From NCBI GenBank assembly GCA_027257055.1, contig JAPVLO010000402.1, forward strand, positions 620,001 through 684,000: a DNA stretch of 64,000 nt, written 5' to 3'. Below, in pieces: positions 1 through 11,678 of the stretch; positions within the stretch are counted from its first letter, which is position 1, and the number at the start of each line of letters is the position of its first letter. Below the pieces are notes generated by a model. It searched no databases, had not been told where the DNA came from, and was given only the letters and a program-made list of their open reading frames with translations. The position numbers and the translations under genes were made by a program. The stretch is from Cephalopachus bancanus (lineage: Eukaryota; Chordata; Mammalia; Primates; Tarsiidae).

Positions 1-54
1 TAAGAAATGCCTAGTAGAGCCATTCTTGAACCCTTGGTCCACAAAATAGTGATG

Positions 55-130
55 AAAATAGAATTGTTGTTTTAAACCACTATTTTCTGTGGTAACTTGT
101 TATGTTATGCAGCAAAAGTTATTGGATAAT
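55..130 (+). mobile_element. 3' end of an old LTR-type repeat (fragment)
   Basis: The stretch 'ttgttgttttaaaccacta' followed by 'gcagcaaaagtta' resembles the last bases of old mammalian ERVL/MaLR-type LTRs, which end with a 'TTTTAAGCCACT...TTTGTTACAGCAGC...' pattern. Only the 3' tip is recognisable and no coding part is present. A similar tip occurs on the other strand near 15960. The exact family is not certain. Confidence 0.4.
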
Positions 131-199
131 TCAGGGGACAAATTAGAGTCTTCTCAAAAAATAGTTCAGGAACAACTGGATATCTGTATGGAAAAAAAT

Positions 200-500
200 G
201 ACAATCCATACTTTGCACCATATAAGAAACATTAGTTCAAATGGGAAAATAGACTTAAAAGTGAAAACAAAATTTGTAGAGTTTTTATATAAAGCATATT
301 AAACTATATTTATGCAATGGGATATACTCAGAATTAAGAAGAAAAAAATAAATAACCTACTGATATATGCAACATTATGGATGTATCTAAATAGCATTAT
401 CCTGAGCAAAATATGCCAGCCAGGAAAGCGTACATATTGTTTGAATCCACTTAAATAAAGTTCCAGAAAAAGTGAAACTACTCATGGTGATGTGGCACTG
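200..500 (+). mobile_element. Old L1 fragment (3' ORF2/3' UTR, L1M type)
   Basis: Phrases such as 'tcctgagcaaaatatgcc', 'gtacatattgtttgaatcc' and 'aagttccagaaaaagtg' match the end of ORF2 and the start of the 3' UTR in old L1M elements, in sense orientation. It is heavily mutated, has no open frame, and its edges are approximate. Confidence 0.5.
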
Positions 501-731
501 GTGCACCCTGTTTATAGCAGGTCTCAAATCCTGATTATTTTTCTTTCAGGTGCTATTATTGGAGTTTCCAGAGAAGTAGTCCTGCTGGAGCTCACTAATT
601 GTAATTCTCATAAATTGAGCCTTCTGGATATCCAGTAGTCCACCTCAGAGAATCCTCTGTCAGTCAACTTTAAGGTAACTCCAGGTCAATTTTCCTTTTC
701 ATGTAGCCTACATCTCACTATAGAAAATAGT

Positions 732-1082
732 GCCTGGAAAAAGGTGAATTCTCCGGGAGTCCATGGACACTAATACAGGATACTAGGAAAATTTCTCTTA
801 CCTCCTTCCCCACATGACCCTCATATGTCTAACTTTATAAAGTATTTATAAAATATTCACTTTACTTAAGGATAAAACATATAAAAAAGAAATCAGCATA
901 CAAATATACAAAGTTATTACCAGAAAAAAGAAGAAAAGGAAAAGAGAAACAAATTCTTGATAAAGAATCTATACTGAAATATGTTGCTGATGAAAATTAT
1001 AAGCATGTATTTCACCATGCTTTAAAAAATGTGATACGCCATAATTTCTAATCACAAGGCAATCACTCTAATATAGTAAATT
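732..1082 (+). repeat. Copy A of a diverged ~340-bp direct repeat
   Basis: This segment is repeated at 3021-3346 in the same orientation. Shared blocks include 'ccatggacactaatacag', 'cttccccacatgaccctcat', 'aagaatctatactgaaatat' and 'aatcactctaat'. By eye the copies are roughly 80-85% identical with small indels. I cannot assign it to a named family. It could be an uncommon interspersed repeat or an old local duplication. Confidence 0.75.
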
Positions 1083-2188
1083 ATTATTTGTTCCACTAAG
1101 GAGAGCAGTTTGTTCCCAAAGTAAGTTTTTCACTCTGTAGCCAAAGGCTTCAGCTTCCTGCTTTAGACATTTTTAGGCCCGGCTTTGACATCAGTCTTGG
1201 ACCCTACATATCCTAAGTAATTAAAGTCAAACTCCCTTAGCAGTTCACTAGAAGCTTCTTTAACTTGTCCTCTTCCCCTCCTCTAGGATGAAGAGAGAAG
1301 GTGTTACAGTACTCTGTAAGTTTCTGCAGTAATTGTACTCTCCCATCCTTTTAACTTTAATACTTTTATGTCCTCAAGATGGTTGATGAGTGAATTGCGG
1401 CAAAACTGATTTCTTATCATTTGCTTTGCAAGTTCTGCAGAAGTGCTCTTGCCCTTCACTTTGTAATGCAAGAGCACTTAATACCTATTGTTTGCTTTCT
1501 TCAGTTTTAGACAGAGGCAGAAATAGTCCAATTTTAACATCCTGTTACAGAAGGGGGACATTTTTAATGCCCTGGGAGTTGACCTTTAGCTGACATTCTT
1601 GGCTTTCCAAAGCAGAGCATTTTTACTAAATTATTGGCTACAGAAAATCTGTCAGAAGATTCCGTTTCTCCACAATTAATTTTAATGTCAAGTGTGACAG
1701 TTGATGTTGTGATGATTTCAGCAGTGAAAATTCTCTTGTCTCACCAATCTTTCTGCCACTCACAAATAAAATAAAAAAGCTGACTATCAATGTGTGTAAG
1801 CTGTTTCTTCCCCCCTGGTGAATAATTCTGTGTTTTTACTTTATAACGTTGTTTTTAAATAAAAGATCAATATATTCAATACTATGATGGTATAAGCTAT
1901 AGTCTCATTGGTATTAAAATTAGGGTTTAAAAATTTCATCAATTGTTATTGGCCTCTAGCATCTGTTGCAGTGACAAATCTCCAAGACTAAAGTAAAACG
2001 ACTTCCTTGTTATCAAGTTGTGCCAAACAGGATGGTTTAGTTATGGATCTCCTGGTAGAAATATTAGCCAATGTGAAAAGCAAATCAGAACCCAAGAGTA
2101 TGCAGTGACTACTATGGTTTTCTTTATGAGGAACAGATTTTCTACTGGGAAGTTGAATTTTCTTCTTCTTTCCCCCCTTTTAAAAATG
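1083..2188. other. Unassigned single-copy AT-rich DNA
   Basis: I recognise no repeat, coding exon or RNA gene here. The 67-codon frame at 1390-1593 shows no motif and is best treated as chance. Confidence 0.5.
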
Positions 2189-2197
2189 GTTCTCTAA

Positions 2198-2488
2198 GCT
2201 GGGCTCAGTGGCTCAGCCTGTAATCCCGCGCCTTTGGGAGGCTGAGGTGAGTGGATTGCCTGAGCCTGCGGGTTCGAGACCCGCCTGGGCAGCGAGACAT
2301 CATCTTTACAATAAATCAAAAAATCAGCCGGGCGTGGTAGCGCATGCCTGTACTTCCAGCTACTTGGAAGGCTGAGGCAGAAGGATTGCCGGAGCCCAGC
2401 AGGTCGAGGCTGCGGTGGCTGGGAGCAGCCACTGTACTCCAGTCTGGGCGACAGAGTGAGACTCCAACTCAAAAAAACACAAAACATT
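2198..2488 (+). mobile_element. Dimeric Alu, tarsier-like subfamily
   Basis: A full-length sense Alu. It starts 'gctgggctcagtggctcagc', carries box-B-like 'gggttcgagac', and has the right-arm 'cagcaggtcgaggctgcggt' that marks the window's main Alu subfamily. The tail is short (aaaaaaacacaaaac). A 9-bp duplication 'gttctctaa' flanks it at 2189-2197 and 2489-2497. It is a 7SL-derived SINE mobilised by L1, with no coding capacity. Open frames across it are artefacts. Confidence 0.93.
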
Positions 2489-2497
2489 GTTCTCTAA

Positions 2498-3020
2498 ATG
2501 TCATTTTCAGTTGCACAATTGGTTCTTTCATAAGTAGAGCCTGTGATTTCCACTATGAAGATAGAAATAAAGTGGGCATTTTCCTCTCCTCCTTTTGATT
2601 CACCTAAAAGCAACAAAAGAGAACAAGAAATGAAAATTTCTTATCTGGTGTCAATAAAAGTAGGAGATGGCATACATTCTGAACAACAAGGTAAGTAAAG
2701 TAATATAATGATGGTGGCAATCAAAGGGATAGGGGAGCGAGAGAGGGAGAATATCTGTGCAGGTAGATCTCAGAAATAAGTGTGCTTTTTAAAGGTGGGG
2801 GCCTCACCTAGCAGACAAAACTCGGAAATTAAGAACAAGGTACATTGGTTGTCATGAAAGTTTTCCCTTGGCTTGGTTTTGTCCTGAGAAATGAGGAGAG
2901 GGTCAAATGAAGAATTATATTGGTAATATAATTTGCAGGAGGCAGGATGTCCTTGAGGAGATCATGGTGGGACCGCAGGCATCTTTACTTGATAAACATC
3001 CCACAATTGACTAGCTTTAT
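2498..3020. other. Unassigned DNA between an Alu and repeat copy B
   Basis: AT-rich and without a recognised repeat or exon. It contains two purine-rich patches near 2730 and 2900. Confidence 0.45.
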
Positions 3021-3346
3021 GCTTGGGAAAAAGTGAATTCTCCAAGCCATGGACACTAATACAGAACAATATGAAAATTTCTTTCCTTTAGCAGCTCTGT
3101 TCTAGCTCCTTCCCCACATGACCCTCATATGTCTAACTTGTTTATAAAATATTCACTTTACTCAAAGATGAAAAATTTAAAAAATAAATCAGCACATATA
3201 CAGTTATTACTAGAAAAAAGAAGATAAAAAGATAAAAATTGTTGATAAAGAATCTATACTGAAATATATTACAGATGAAAATTATAAGCATATATTTCAC
3301 CATTCATTAAACAATTATACAAGCCAATCACTCTAATCTAGTAAAA
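3021..3346 (+). repeat. Copy B of the diverged ~340-bp direct repeat
   Basis: Partner of 732-1082, in the same orientation. Relative to copy A it has an insertion around 'cctttagcagctctgttc' and loses a short stretch before 'gtttataaaatattcac'. It is followed directly by a HAL1/L1-like relic, so the repeat might be part of a larger ancient element. Confidence 0.75.
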
Positions 3347-4195
3347 GCACTAAGTGGAAACATAAGAGTTCAGGGAGAGGTGGTTAGAGAGATTGAGGAA
3401 ATAAAATGTGAGCTGGCAGAGTTCAGGAAAAAAGTAAATGCAAAAAAAAAAAAAAAGCCATTATAGAACTAAAGACAAAACTATTAGCAGCACAACAGAG
3501 ACTAGACATTGATGAAAACACAAAAAAGGAACACGATAAAAATGAGTACACTGAAATGGAAGCAAGGTGTTCAAAAGGTTAGATAAAAAAATACTAGACA
3601 GGTACAGATGATATGCATAATGGGTATCTGAAAAAGGAAAAATGGAGATAATGATTACAGAAAAAAACATTTAGAATATTTTATGGATAAAAGAAGAATC
3701 TACTATTTGAAAGGGAATGCTCATGACAGAAAAATTTCATGCAGAATGATAAATACAAACTTCAAGTAAAAGAAATAGTCTAGTCAACAATAACAGTCTA
3801 GGTTCAGACTTCTCAGAAGATAGTGGGGAACATTTAAGAATTTTATACCCAGCCAAGACATTCCTGTATTTAGAAACAGACATTTTTGAAAAAAAAAAAA
3901 AACCAAAAAAATAAACTACAAAGGAAGGTCAAAGGATACAAAGTAGCAGATATGCAGGATGAACAAGTCTAATATACAGCATGAAGAGTGCACCTAACAT
4001 TGTATTATACTTGGGATTCTTGCTAAAAGAGTAAATTTTAGGTGCTCTTGTCACCCTCACACACAAATGGCTAACTACATAAAATGACTGAATATGTTAC
4101 TTTGCTTGACTTTTGTAACCATTTCATTATCTGTATGCATACCAGAACATCATATTGAACACCTTAAATATATATTATAGAAATTTTTTTAAAGA
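3347..4195 (+). mobile_element. HAL1/old L1 relic ending in an L1M-type 3' end
   Basis: An A-rich sense strand with ORF1-like wording: 'acttctcagaagatagtggg' followed by 'aattttatacccagccaag' is typical of HAL1/L1 ORF1 3' regions. From about 4000 the sequence ('cttgctaaaagagtaaattt', 'ccttaaatatatattatag') matches an old L1 3' UTR. It may be two different elements side by side. Many stops and A-runs; not functional. Confidence 0.5.
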
Positions 4196-5589
4196 AAAAA
4201 ACTGCTAAAAAATAAAGATAAGCCAATTGGGGATAAATGTTAACATGTAAAAAAAATTGTGGGAGGCACTGAATCTATATAATTGCATAAAAAGAAATAT
4301 AGGAACTATGGCTGTTGATCACAATACAAACTCTGACAAACATAGGAAAAAGGTAAAGGAAAAGAAGAATAGTTATTACTATTTTGCTGTGTTTCTAATC
4401 TTGTAACATGAAAAAACAGTAGGTAAAGCTAATGACACAGTTGATTGAGGCACATAAAACAGGGAAGGTGGCAGTGGGCGTGGTCTGTCCTTGTAAGGAA
4501 GAATATTTCATTACACATAGTGTATTACTGGTAGATGGTGGTAATAATGGCCAAACTGACATAGGGTAGGTTTTATTATTGTTTCAAAATTTTCTAAAGA
4601 ACAATGCTCCTTATTGCTAGCAGCTGGCACAGACAGCTCCCACAGCCTCACCCCTGGTAATCCATGGGATAAAGGGACAAGTATATTTATTTACCATTAC
4701 AAAGGAAAGCACTAAAAAGATAATATAATCAGCTAAATGGGGAGAAGAGTAGAGGGTGGCAAAGGTAATGGAAAATATAAGTGCTAATTTCATTGCTGGT
4801 CATTCTCTGGAGTTAATTGGTACTGCAAAAAATATACCATTGTGACATTGAATAGGCAAGGATTTATCAAATAAGGAATGCTGCATCACAAACCATAAAG
4901 GAATTATTTATAGCCTATGATAATTAAAAACTATTCCTTAAAAGAAACATAGGATTAAATGTATTATGCAAAATCGTAGATATGAATGTAACCACGAGGA
5001 AAAAATCTTCCAGATTTTTTAGAAAAAACTGATACAAACAAAATGAAAAAAAGAAACTACTTTTTGAAATATAAAATACAATTTTTTAAAAAAAGAATAA
5101 AGTATAAGACACTTTCTCCTAAGAAAATGAGAAACTTCCTTCTCTACAAGCTGTCATAGCCTCTTTCCTTCCTGACTTGCTTTTTAAAAACTTTGTTCCT
5201 TTTCCTTCCATGTCTTGCACGCAGAAGCCATGAAAACATACTCATTTCTCTTTTGGAAAGGCTTGGGGTTATGGAGTGTGTTGTCACTATGGCAAAGAAA
5301 CAGACTTCTATGATCATAGCTGCTATCAATAGCTGTTGCTATTATTTTGCTTACCTTTAACTGTGCCCAGGAGTTGATCAAGGCTTAGATCAAATACTTA
5401 GTATGTCCCTGAACTGTCTCAGTGTGTCGTGCTGCCACAGCATAGGCTCTGGAGAATATTTCTGGAGAATGAGTTTAAAATGCACCTTTTCATTTACTCT
5501 CTGGAGTTTCATAACTTCTCTAGGATCACCCTCCTCATTTCGAATATTGGAATAACATACATATTGTAAGATGGTCACATGGATAATAA
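4196..5589. other. Unassigned AT-rich DNA
   Basis: No repeat family or exon is identified with confidence. There are several A-runs, for example near 5040-5100. The short minus-strand frames at 5144-5599 show no protein family features. Confidence 0.4.
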
Positions 5590-6775
5590 AAGGTAGCATC
5601 CATTGAGCACTTAATATGTGCCTGGCTCTTTAAAAATTTTTTTTTATTTTAAAGATGTGGAGTACAATTCAGTGTTAGGTATACAAATACTCATTATGCA
5701 GGTGCCCTTGTTGATGGGGTGTGCTCCTTCTCCCCTGGCAGTTTCCCACTACTACCAATCTCTTTCTTATAGTATTATAATTGTTCAAGGTCCGCTTATG
5801 TTTGTTTCTGTGATAGATCACTGACTATGATAGACTCTAAATCCATTCAAGTTGTTGCAAAGTACATATATTTGTCCTTTATGGTGCATAATATTCCATT
5901 GTGTATATGTACCACATTTTTTTTAACCCAGTCCGACTTTGATGGGCAGCATGGTTGGTTCCATGTTTTGCTATTGTAAATAGAGCTGCAACAAACATGT
6001 GTGTGCAGGTATCTTTTTTGTAGAATAATTTGAGCTCCTCCAGGTATATTCCCAATAGGGGGATTGCTGGGTCATATGAAAGGTCAATTTTTAGTTCTTT
6101 CAGAAATTGCCACACTGTCTTCCAAAGAGGTTGCACTAGTTTGCATTTCCACCAGCAGTGTAGAAGCATTCCTTTTTCTCCACATCCTTGCCAGCATCTG
6201 TTGTTGTTTGTTTTATTAATGATGGCCATTCTTACTGGGGTTATGTGGTATCTCAATGTGGTTTTTATTTGCATTTCTCTGATGATTAGTGAGACTGAGT
6301 ACTTTTTCATGTGTCTGTTGGCTACCCATATATCTTCTTTTGAGAACTGTCTATTTATGTCTTTTGCCCACTTTTTAATGGGGTTGTTTGTTTTTTTTCC
6401 TTTCAGCATATCTGAATTCCTTGTAGATACTAGATGTTGGGCCTTTGTCAGATATGCAGTAGGCAAATATTTTTTCCCATTCTGAGGGTTGTCTCCCTGT
6501 TCTCTTTATGGTTTCTTTGGCTTTATAGAAGTTTGTCAGTGCCTGGCTCTTTCTAAGCACCTTACATTGAGTTAACTCACTGAATTTTCATAAAAACTTG
6601 ATGAGATAGGAACACTATTATTTCCATTTTACACATAAATAAACCAAGGCATAGAAAAATTAAGTTATTTATTTAAAGCCACATAACTAGGAAAAGAGAA
6701 ACTGGAATGATGAACTCAGGCAAACTGATTCCAATTCTGTTTTCTTAAGCTCTTTGCTATATTGTCTGTCTAAGT
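5590..6775 (+). mobile_element. MIR SINE, split by an L1 insertion
   Basis: The MIR sense sequence begins 'cattgagcacttaatatgtg', is interrupted at 5632, and resumes after 6552 with 'ctaagcaccttacattgagt', 'ccattttacacataaata' and 'agccacataactagg'. MIR is an ancient tRNA-derived mammalian SINE. The two halves rejoin in register once the L1 and one target-site duplication are removed. Confidence 0.88.
5632..6538 (-). mobile_element. 5'-truncated L1, 907 bp, with exact 14-bp TSD
   Basis: The minus strand carries the C-terminal end of L1 ORF2 followed by a 3' UTR and A-tail (T-run after 5632 on the plus strand). Read from 6466 down to 5879, the frame shows ORF2 hallmarks: '[20 protein letters not shown]', the cysteine-containing '[18 protein letters not shown]', and 'LTPVRMAI'-like and 'IYTMEYY' segments. 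It stops early and needs a frame change upstream near 6400, so it is a dead copy. The 14-bp duplication 'gtgcctggctcttt' lies at 5618-5631 and 6539-6552. A lineage-specific 3' UTR starting 'gatgtggagtacaattcag' recurs in other young L1 copies here. Confidence 0.95.
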
Positions 6776-7507
6776 CAGAGGATTAAAGGTAAAATACATC
6801 TTTTGTCTCATGCCAACTAGTACGTGTCAAAGAATATGTCTATTCCTGAGAAGAGTTGGCCCCTTTGCTGTTTCAAGTCAGGGCATAGAGAGGTCATGCA
6901 AACTGATGATTTTCAAACTGCTAGGAGAAGGAGGTAAAATTTCAGAAAGAGTACAGACTCAAGTGGATAATGGACATTCCAGACAAGTAGTTCACCTTTG
7001 GGAAGAGGAGTAATGAGCAGAGGGTTTGGAACAGATGTCCCTGGCAAATAGCAGAATCAATCCCTAAGAAGAGAAATAGTCTTGAAAAAAGGCTTCCAGG
7101 GAAGGAGCCAGAATACACTGGGGAACAGTTTTGCAGTCGTTTTGTGGGCAGACTGAACAGACTGAAGGGCTTCTGGAACTTTCTTTTTTGAAACTAAACG
7201 ATACACAATTAGTTTTGTGTTTAATAAATGATATCAACTTCTACTGTTCTCAGTCAGAAATCTTGAATACTTCACCAGTGATCTGAATAGATAAGTATAT
7301 TTTTTGATTGATTTTTACATTGATGTTATCAATAAGGGTGCCTGATTCTAATTCAGGCAAAGTGAGGTCCAATGGGAGGCCCCAAACTGCTCCTGTGCCT
7401 AAACCACTTATGGATGCAATCCTGACCTGTACTCCACAACACACACAAAAATAAAGTACTACTGGATTCTTTTTGCCAATAAAAAAGTAGGGGTATACAC
7501 ACACATA
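6776..7507. other. Unassigned DNA
   Basis: No confident repeat or exon. The 84-codon minus-strand frame at 7250-7504 has no motif I can defend. Confidence 0.4.
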
Positions 7508-8086
7508 TATGAGGGGGACTCCAAAACCCAGAATTTATTTATAAACAATTGTGTATTTATTCTTACATGTTTAAATATCACCTTCAAAATATGCCCCATT
7601 TGATGTTGAGACTCTTTTTCCACAGCTCAAAACAGTTTGTGAACTCGACAATTTTGATGCCTTTCAGTGCTTCTGATGTTTTTGTTTCACCTATTCCACA
7701 TCGGCAAAACTTTCCTTTGAAGACTTTTTCATCTAGGGAAACAAACAAACAAACAAACAAACAAACAAACATGTCTCTCAGGGAGAGCTCAGGTGAACAG
7801 GAAAGGTAGAGCATGGAGCAGGCGGTGGGGGGAGGTCATGTCGTTTTTGGTCAAAAACTGCTGAACACTCAGTGTGATGTGGGTGGGTGTGCTCATAAAT
7901 CACCCTCATGAAACGGGCAAAGATGTTGAAAGAATCTCTATAAAAACTTGTCACTGAAGTCGAATGCAGCCTCTCACAAAAAGCTAGCTGGTACACTGAT
8001 GCTGATGCGTTCCTAGAACACTTGCCTAGTGAGGGAGCCTGTATTACAAGGGGTCCACTTTCCAAAAGATAATTGAGGTCCCTCTT
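7508..8086 (-). mobile_element. Deleted mariner/Tc1-type DNA transposon relic
   Basis: The minus strand encodes pieces resembling the C-terminal third of a mariner-type transposase. 'EALKGIKIVEFTNCFELWKK' (in the 7584-7814 frame) matches the usual 'EAL..I....F..CF..WK' tail, and about 100 bp upstream lies a stretch containing 'FMRVIYEHTHPHH' in another frame. The left end 'gagggggactcc' and right end 'gaggtccctctt' look like degraded inverted termini. At about 580 bp it is less than half the usual ~1.3 kb and lacks the N-terminal DNA-binding part. An (AAAC)n tract interrupts it. Not functional. Confidence 0.65.
7739..7770 (+). repeat. (AAAC)8 microsatellite
   Basis: About eight direct copies of a 4-bp unit inside the mariner relic. 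On the minus strand it translates to an FVCL-type run in the transposase remnant, showing that the expansion postdates its inactivation. Confidence 0.9.
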
Positions 8087-8089
8087 GTA

Positions 8090-8110
8090 CACACACACAC
8101 ACACACTCAT
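8090..8110 (+). repeat. Short (AC)n microsatellite
   Basis: 'acacacacacacacacac' lies at the right edge of the mariner relic. It is short and slightly interrupted downstream. Confidence 0.85.
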
Positions 8111-8119
8111 ACACACATT

Positions 8120-10815
8120 CACACTCCCTCATGCATATACTCCCTACAAACTCATTAACTGCTTCAGGTTATAGGTCCCAAACCCCACTGAAGCGACTTC
8201 TATCTAAAGTGAATACTCCATCAATTTGCTCCCGGTGAAGCTCCCTTCACTCTCTGTGAATTCTACCTTTCAAAGAGAGGTTGCAAAGTTCTGCCGAGAT
8301 TACAGGATCTGACTTGAAATGTAAAGCAAATGTTCAGAAGAAATAAAGTTGCTAAATGCATTGCACCTTGAATGCAAAGGCCTATTTTTGGATTTGGGGA
8401 TGGAGGTCTTTAATCCCTTCACTCTGCTTCAGCTCAGGGCCCAGATGCCTGCTGGCAGCATATCCTGTGTAGCTGTGGGCAGAAAGCAAAGATCTTGGCC
8501 CTCTGTTTTCCCACTTATTCAAAGCTTCCCAGGAGGAAGGAAAAAACAAAAAACCCTTATCCCGAACTGTCAAAGATGAGCTGTTCAGCTCACCTCATCC
8601 GATGCCGCCATCCACTGTCAAACAGCCAGTATCTTTCCAGTTATGACCCTTGAGTTTCACAGTCCAAGTAATTTATTCGCATTGCTCAAGCACCACTGTG
8701 TCCTTACATGGTAACAGCAGTTGTTCTACTGTTTGCCAGATATATTTATCTCCAGTCATGCTGCCTTGCTGAGCTAGCGAAACAGATGCATTCTTAATGC
8801 TGCTTTCTTCCGAGTGGGCAAATAACCTGGAGGGTGTGTGAGGCCAGAACAGTTGGAGAGGAGGCCTCAGGGTTCTTTCCCCCTCTGGCCTCTCAAATTG
8901 CAGAGTCTGATGGTGGGCAGAGCCACACCCCTGCTTGCCTGTTCTTCCCAGGACAATGGGTGTGACTCAGGAGGTGAGTGAAACTTCCAGGAGCTTCCAG
9001 GGCCCATGGTGAGCTGCTGCCTTCCACTGTAATTACCCTTCACACCATTGCTCTGGTTAGCAGGACCTATTGGTAGTTTGAATAAAATGAGATTCTGAAT
9101 TTAAAGGCACATGAGCATGAAATTCTGTTGTAACTGGGTCATGGGATTGCAGACAGTGCCTGCCACCTCCGTACTTCAGCGTTCCCTGCCCCCTTCCCTG
9201 AGGAAGATACTGTCGGTCTCCTGGTGTTGTTATTTCTGGAGTCTGAGTTGGAACAAGCTCTGATGGATAATGCTATGTGGGTGAAACTGAAAGCCTTGAT
9301 AAGATGGGGCCAGTGGACACCTGCAGGGTTTGGAAGCCTCCAAATGCTTCTCTGCCGCTGACAATATTTCTTTTACAAATGGCACTGAAAATATTGTAAG
9401 TTTGAACTAGACAAGTGTGTCCTGTTTTTGAAAAGTTATTACTTTTTAAAAGATTCGAAGTAAAAATTGAATTGAATTAAGCAAATTCAAAAGCAATCTA
9501 GGAAAAGTGCCAGATGAACATTAGGAGAGAAAACATGAGATCAAAAGCGGCATTTTCCTAGAAGTGTTGGCACTACTGTTTTTTAGTGACTAAGGCCCTG
9601 ATATTAGAACTCCATGGCCATGTTTTGGCTTGTCATCAGAGTCAAGGTGAGGAGGGTAAGGATAATGCTGCTCACCCATCAAGGTGTATAGAGGGTAACC
9701 CTCTTACCTAGGGGCAATCAAGAAATATTTGCTGAAGGAACACACCAGTGGGTTTGTGCTCTTGAAGGAATAGTGGATTATCCCCCTTCAAAGCTCCACG
9801 TGATTCGCATGGATTCCTGAAACATCAGGAACCAGTACTGTCCTCGTATCTGTGAGAAGCAGTGGCCATAGCCCATTGATTTTCTGGCTCTCTGACCTCT
9901 TAGTCATAGATTTCCCAGAGTTCTTGGTCTACTCAAGAGGGGAGAACCTCAAGAAGACACCAACTTTCCTGATGAGAAGAGGCGTGAGCAGGCTTTGCTC
10001 TGAGCTAATAAATAGTAGAGAGAAGCCCACATCTACACCCAAGTTTCTGCAGCAGTTCACTCTATTCACATGTTGAAATCAATTCATAACTCTGTACTTT
10101 GAGTCAATGCTTATAAAAAGATAGTAAAGCCCTGGGATTAAGAAGCAGATCACCCAGCATGGATAACATGGGACAAGAACGACATGCGATACTAGATGAG
10201 AATTCAGCCAAGGACAGATTAAAAAATTGTTTTTATGAGAATTATCTTCAATTTCATGGTAAGGAGAAATTATTAACTAATATCAAAATTTACTCCAGGC
10301 CTTGTGAAGTTCGTGTTTTATAGCTATGAATAGTAGAATGTACATATCAAAGATGCAGACTCTAATTCTCTAGGCAACTTTTGGAATACATGAGTTAAAG
10401 AAACTCCTCTGGCTTTTAATGTAAATATAGATACCTGAGACTCATGGATGACAACAAGGTACTGAGTAAGCTAAGCTGAGTAAGTTGGTCTCCTTACAGA
10501 ATTTTATCTTAAAACAGCTTCTATCTGGTTTGGCATGGTACCCGTTAGTTTAGAACTAAATTGGGGGAAGTTAAGGCAGTGCTACAATGCTCGTGTGTTA
10601 CCTGTCTGCAATTCTTTAAGAATAGTAGCAGGGGTAACAATCCTTCAGGGGTGCTGGGCTTAGACCTTAGCAATCATTTGTAAGGGTGGGGCAGGGAGTT
10701 AGGTTGGGGTAGGTGCCATTGTTTTCTCTCAGGGGATCTGGCTTTGTAGGAGGGTTTGTAAAACAGATGCTTCCATGCCCCTCTCATTCTGTAATTTAAT
10801 CTGGGAGGAGTCAAT
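8120..10815. other. Long unassigned single-copy stretch, locally GC-richer
   Basis: About 2.7 kb without a recognised repeat. The part at 8400-9350 is richer in G+C than the rest of the window and nearly free of repeat wording, which could reflect a conserved or regulatory segment. I see no splice-flanked open frame or promoter. Short frames (76 codons at 8349, 74 codons at 9852) lack family features. Confidence 0.4.
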
Positions 10816-10948
10816 TGATAATAACCACAGCAGTAATAACACTTGGTCTTTATTGAGTAACTACTGTTTTTTTGTGGGGGGAGATTGTTAAACATTTTGC
10901 ATGTTTTTGTCATAATTTGTATCTTTAATACAACCCTATGGATTTAAT
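10816..10948 (+). mobile_element. Probable MIR fragment
   Basis: 'tttattgagtaactactgt' followed by 'attttgcatg' and 'aatacaaccctatgg' follows the MIR core order (TTATTGAGCACTTACT ... ACAACCCTATGAGG). Degraded, edges approximate. Confidence 0.45.
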
Positions 10949-11160
10949 AGTTATAGACACTCCTTGACTTATAAGATTATGTCCAAATAAGCCCATATTA
11001 AGTTGAAAGTATCATACATCCTTTTTGATTTAGCAATATTTTAACCTAACTAAGGGTTTATCTGGACATAATCCCATAGTAAGTTGAGGAGCATACTGTA
11101 TATGAATCATTTTTTACATCATGGTAGTGTAACCACTGTAAGTTGGGGCATCCGTATGAT
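10949..11160 (+). mobile_element. Palindromic DNA-transposon relic (Tigger-like MITE)
   Basis: The ends are related as inverted repeats: 'cttgacttataagattatg' on the left and 'gtaaccactgtaagttgggg' on the right. The interior repeats 'cccatattaagttga' and 'cccatagtaagttgag'. This self-complementary layout with AAGTT/GACTTA motifs resembles non-autonomous Tigger/pogo-type elements. It has no coding part. The family is inferred from general resemblance only. Confidence 0.5.
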
Positions 11161-11339
11161 GTCTACTAACCAGATGGGAAATTTGAGGAGATGTCTAGAA
11201 ACTTGCTCCTAGCTAAAGATCTTGCTGGGAAGGATACAGGGACCTCAGCAGAGGACGTGAGGGGAACCAGAGATGAACTCTGTAGATCTCACTGGCTCTG
11301 AGCCTGCCATGATGACTTGCTGTTCACTGGTTTTTCCAG

Positions 11340-11342
<3 letters not shown>

Positions 11343-11388
<46 letters not shown>
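11343..11388 (+). repeat. (GT)23 microsatellite
   Basis: An uninterrupted 46-bp GT run, one of the longest perfect simple repeats in the window and likely polymorphic. Both frames crossing it (VCVC and HTHT runs) are artefacts. Confidence 0.98.
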
Positions 11389-11392
<4 letters not shown>

Positions 11393-11678
11393 CTGGGTTG
11401 TAGTTTTAATTTGGGCCAACTGAGGATGTTATCAAGCAATGGGCTTGCTTCTCGACTTGCATAGCTAATAAATATTATGACACCAGCTTTTGAGAAAAGA
11501 AAAGACTTTATTGCAAGGAAGCCAAAAGGCTAGGAGACAAAAGGCAACACTCAAATCTGTCTCCCTTATCTGGGGGGTGGTTCAACCTTTTTCTGGCATT
11601 ACTAACTAGTTCCAGGTGGTACCAATGCAGTTGGTCTGCTAAGCTGGCGGAGTTAACAATTTAAGAGGTTGAAGCCAA

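Noticed and set aside
3461..3670. 69-codon hydrophobic minus-strand frame
   Set aside because: Antisense of an A-rich HAL1/L1-like relic, which yields F/I/L-rich artefacts.
6030..6485. 151-codon plus-strand open frame
   Set aside because: It is the antisense of the L1 ORF2 fragment at 5632-6538. A similar antisense frame occurs at 36068-36358.
11343..11388. Microsatellite-derived protein frames (VCVC/HTHT)
   Set aside because: Pure GT repeat translated in both directions; no gene.
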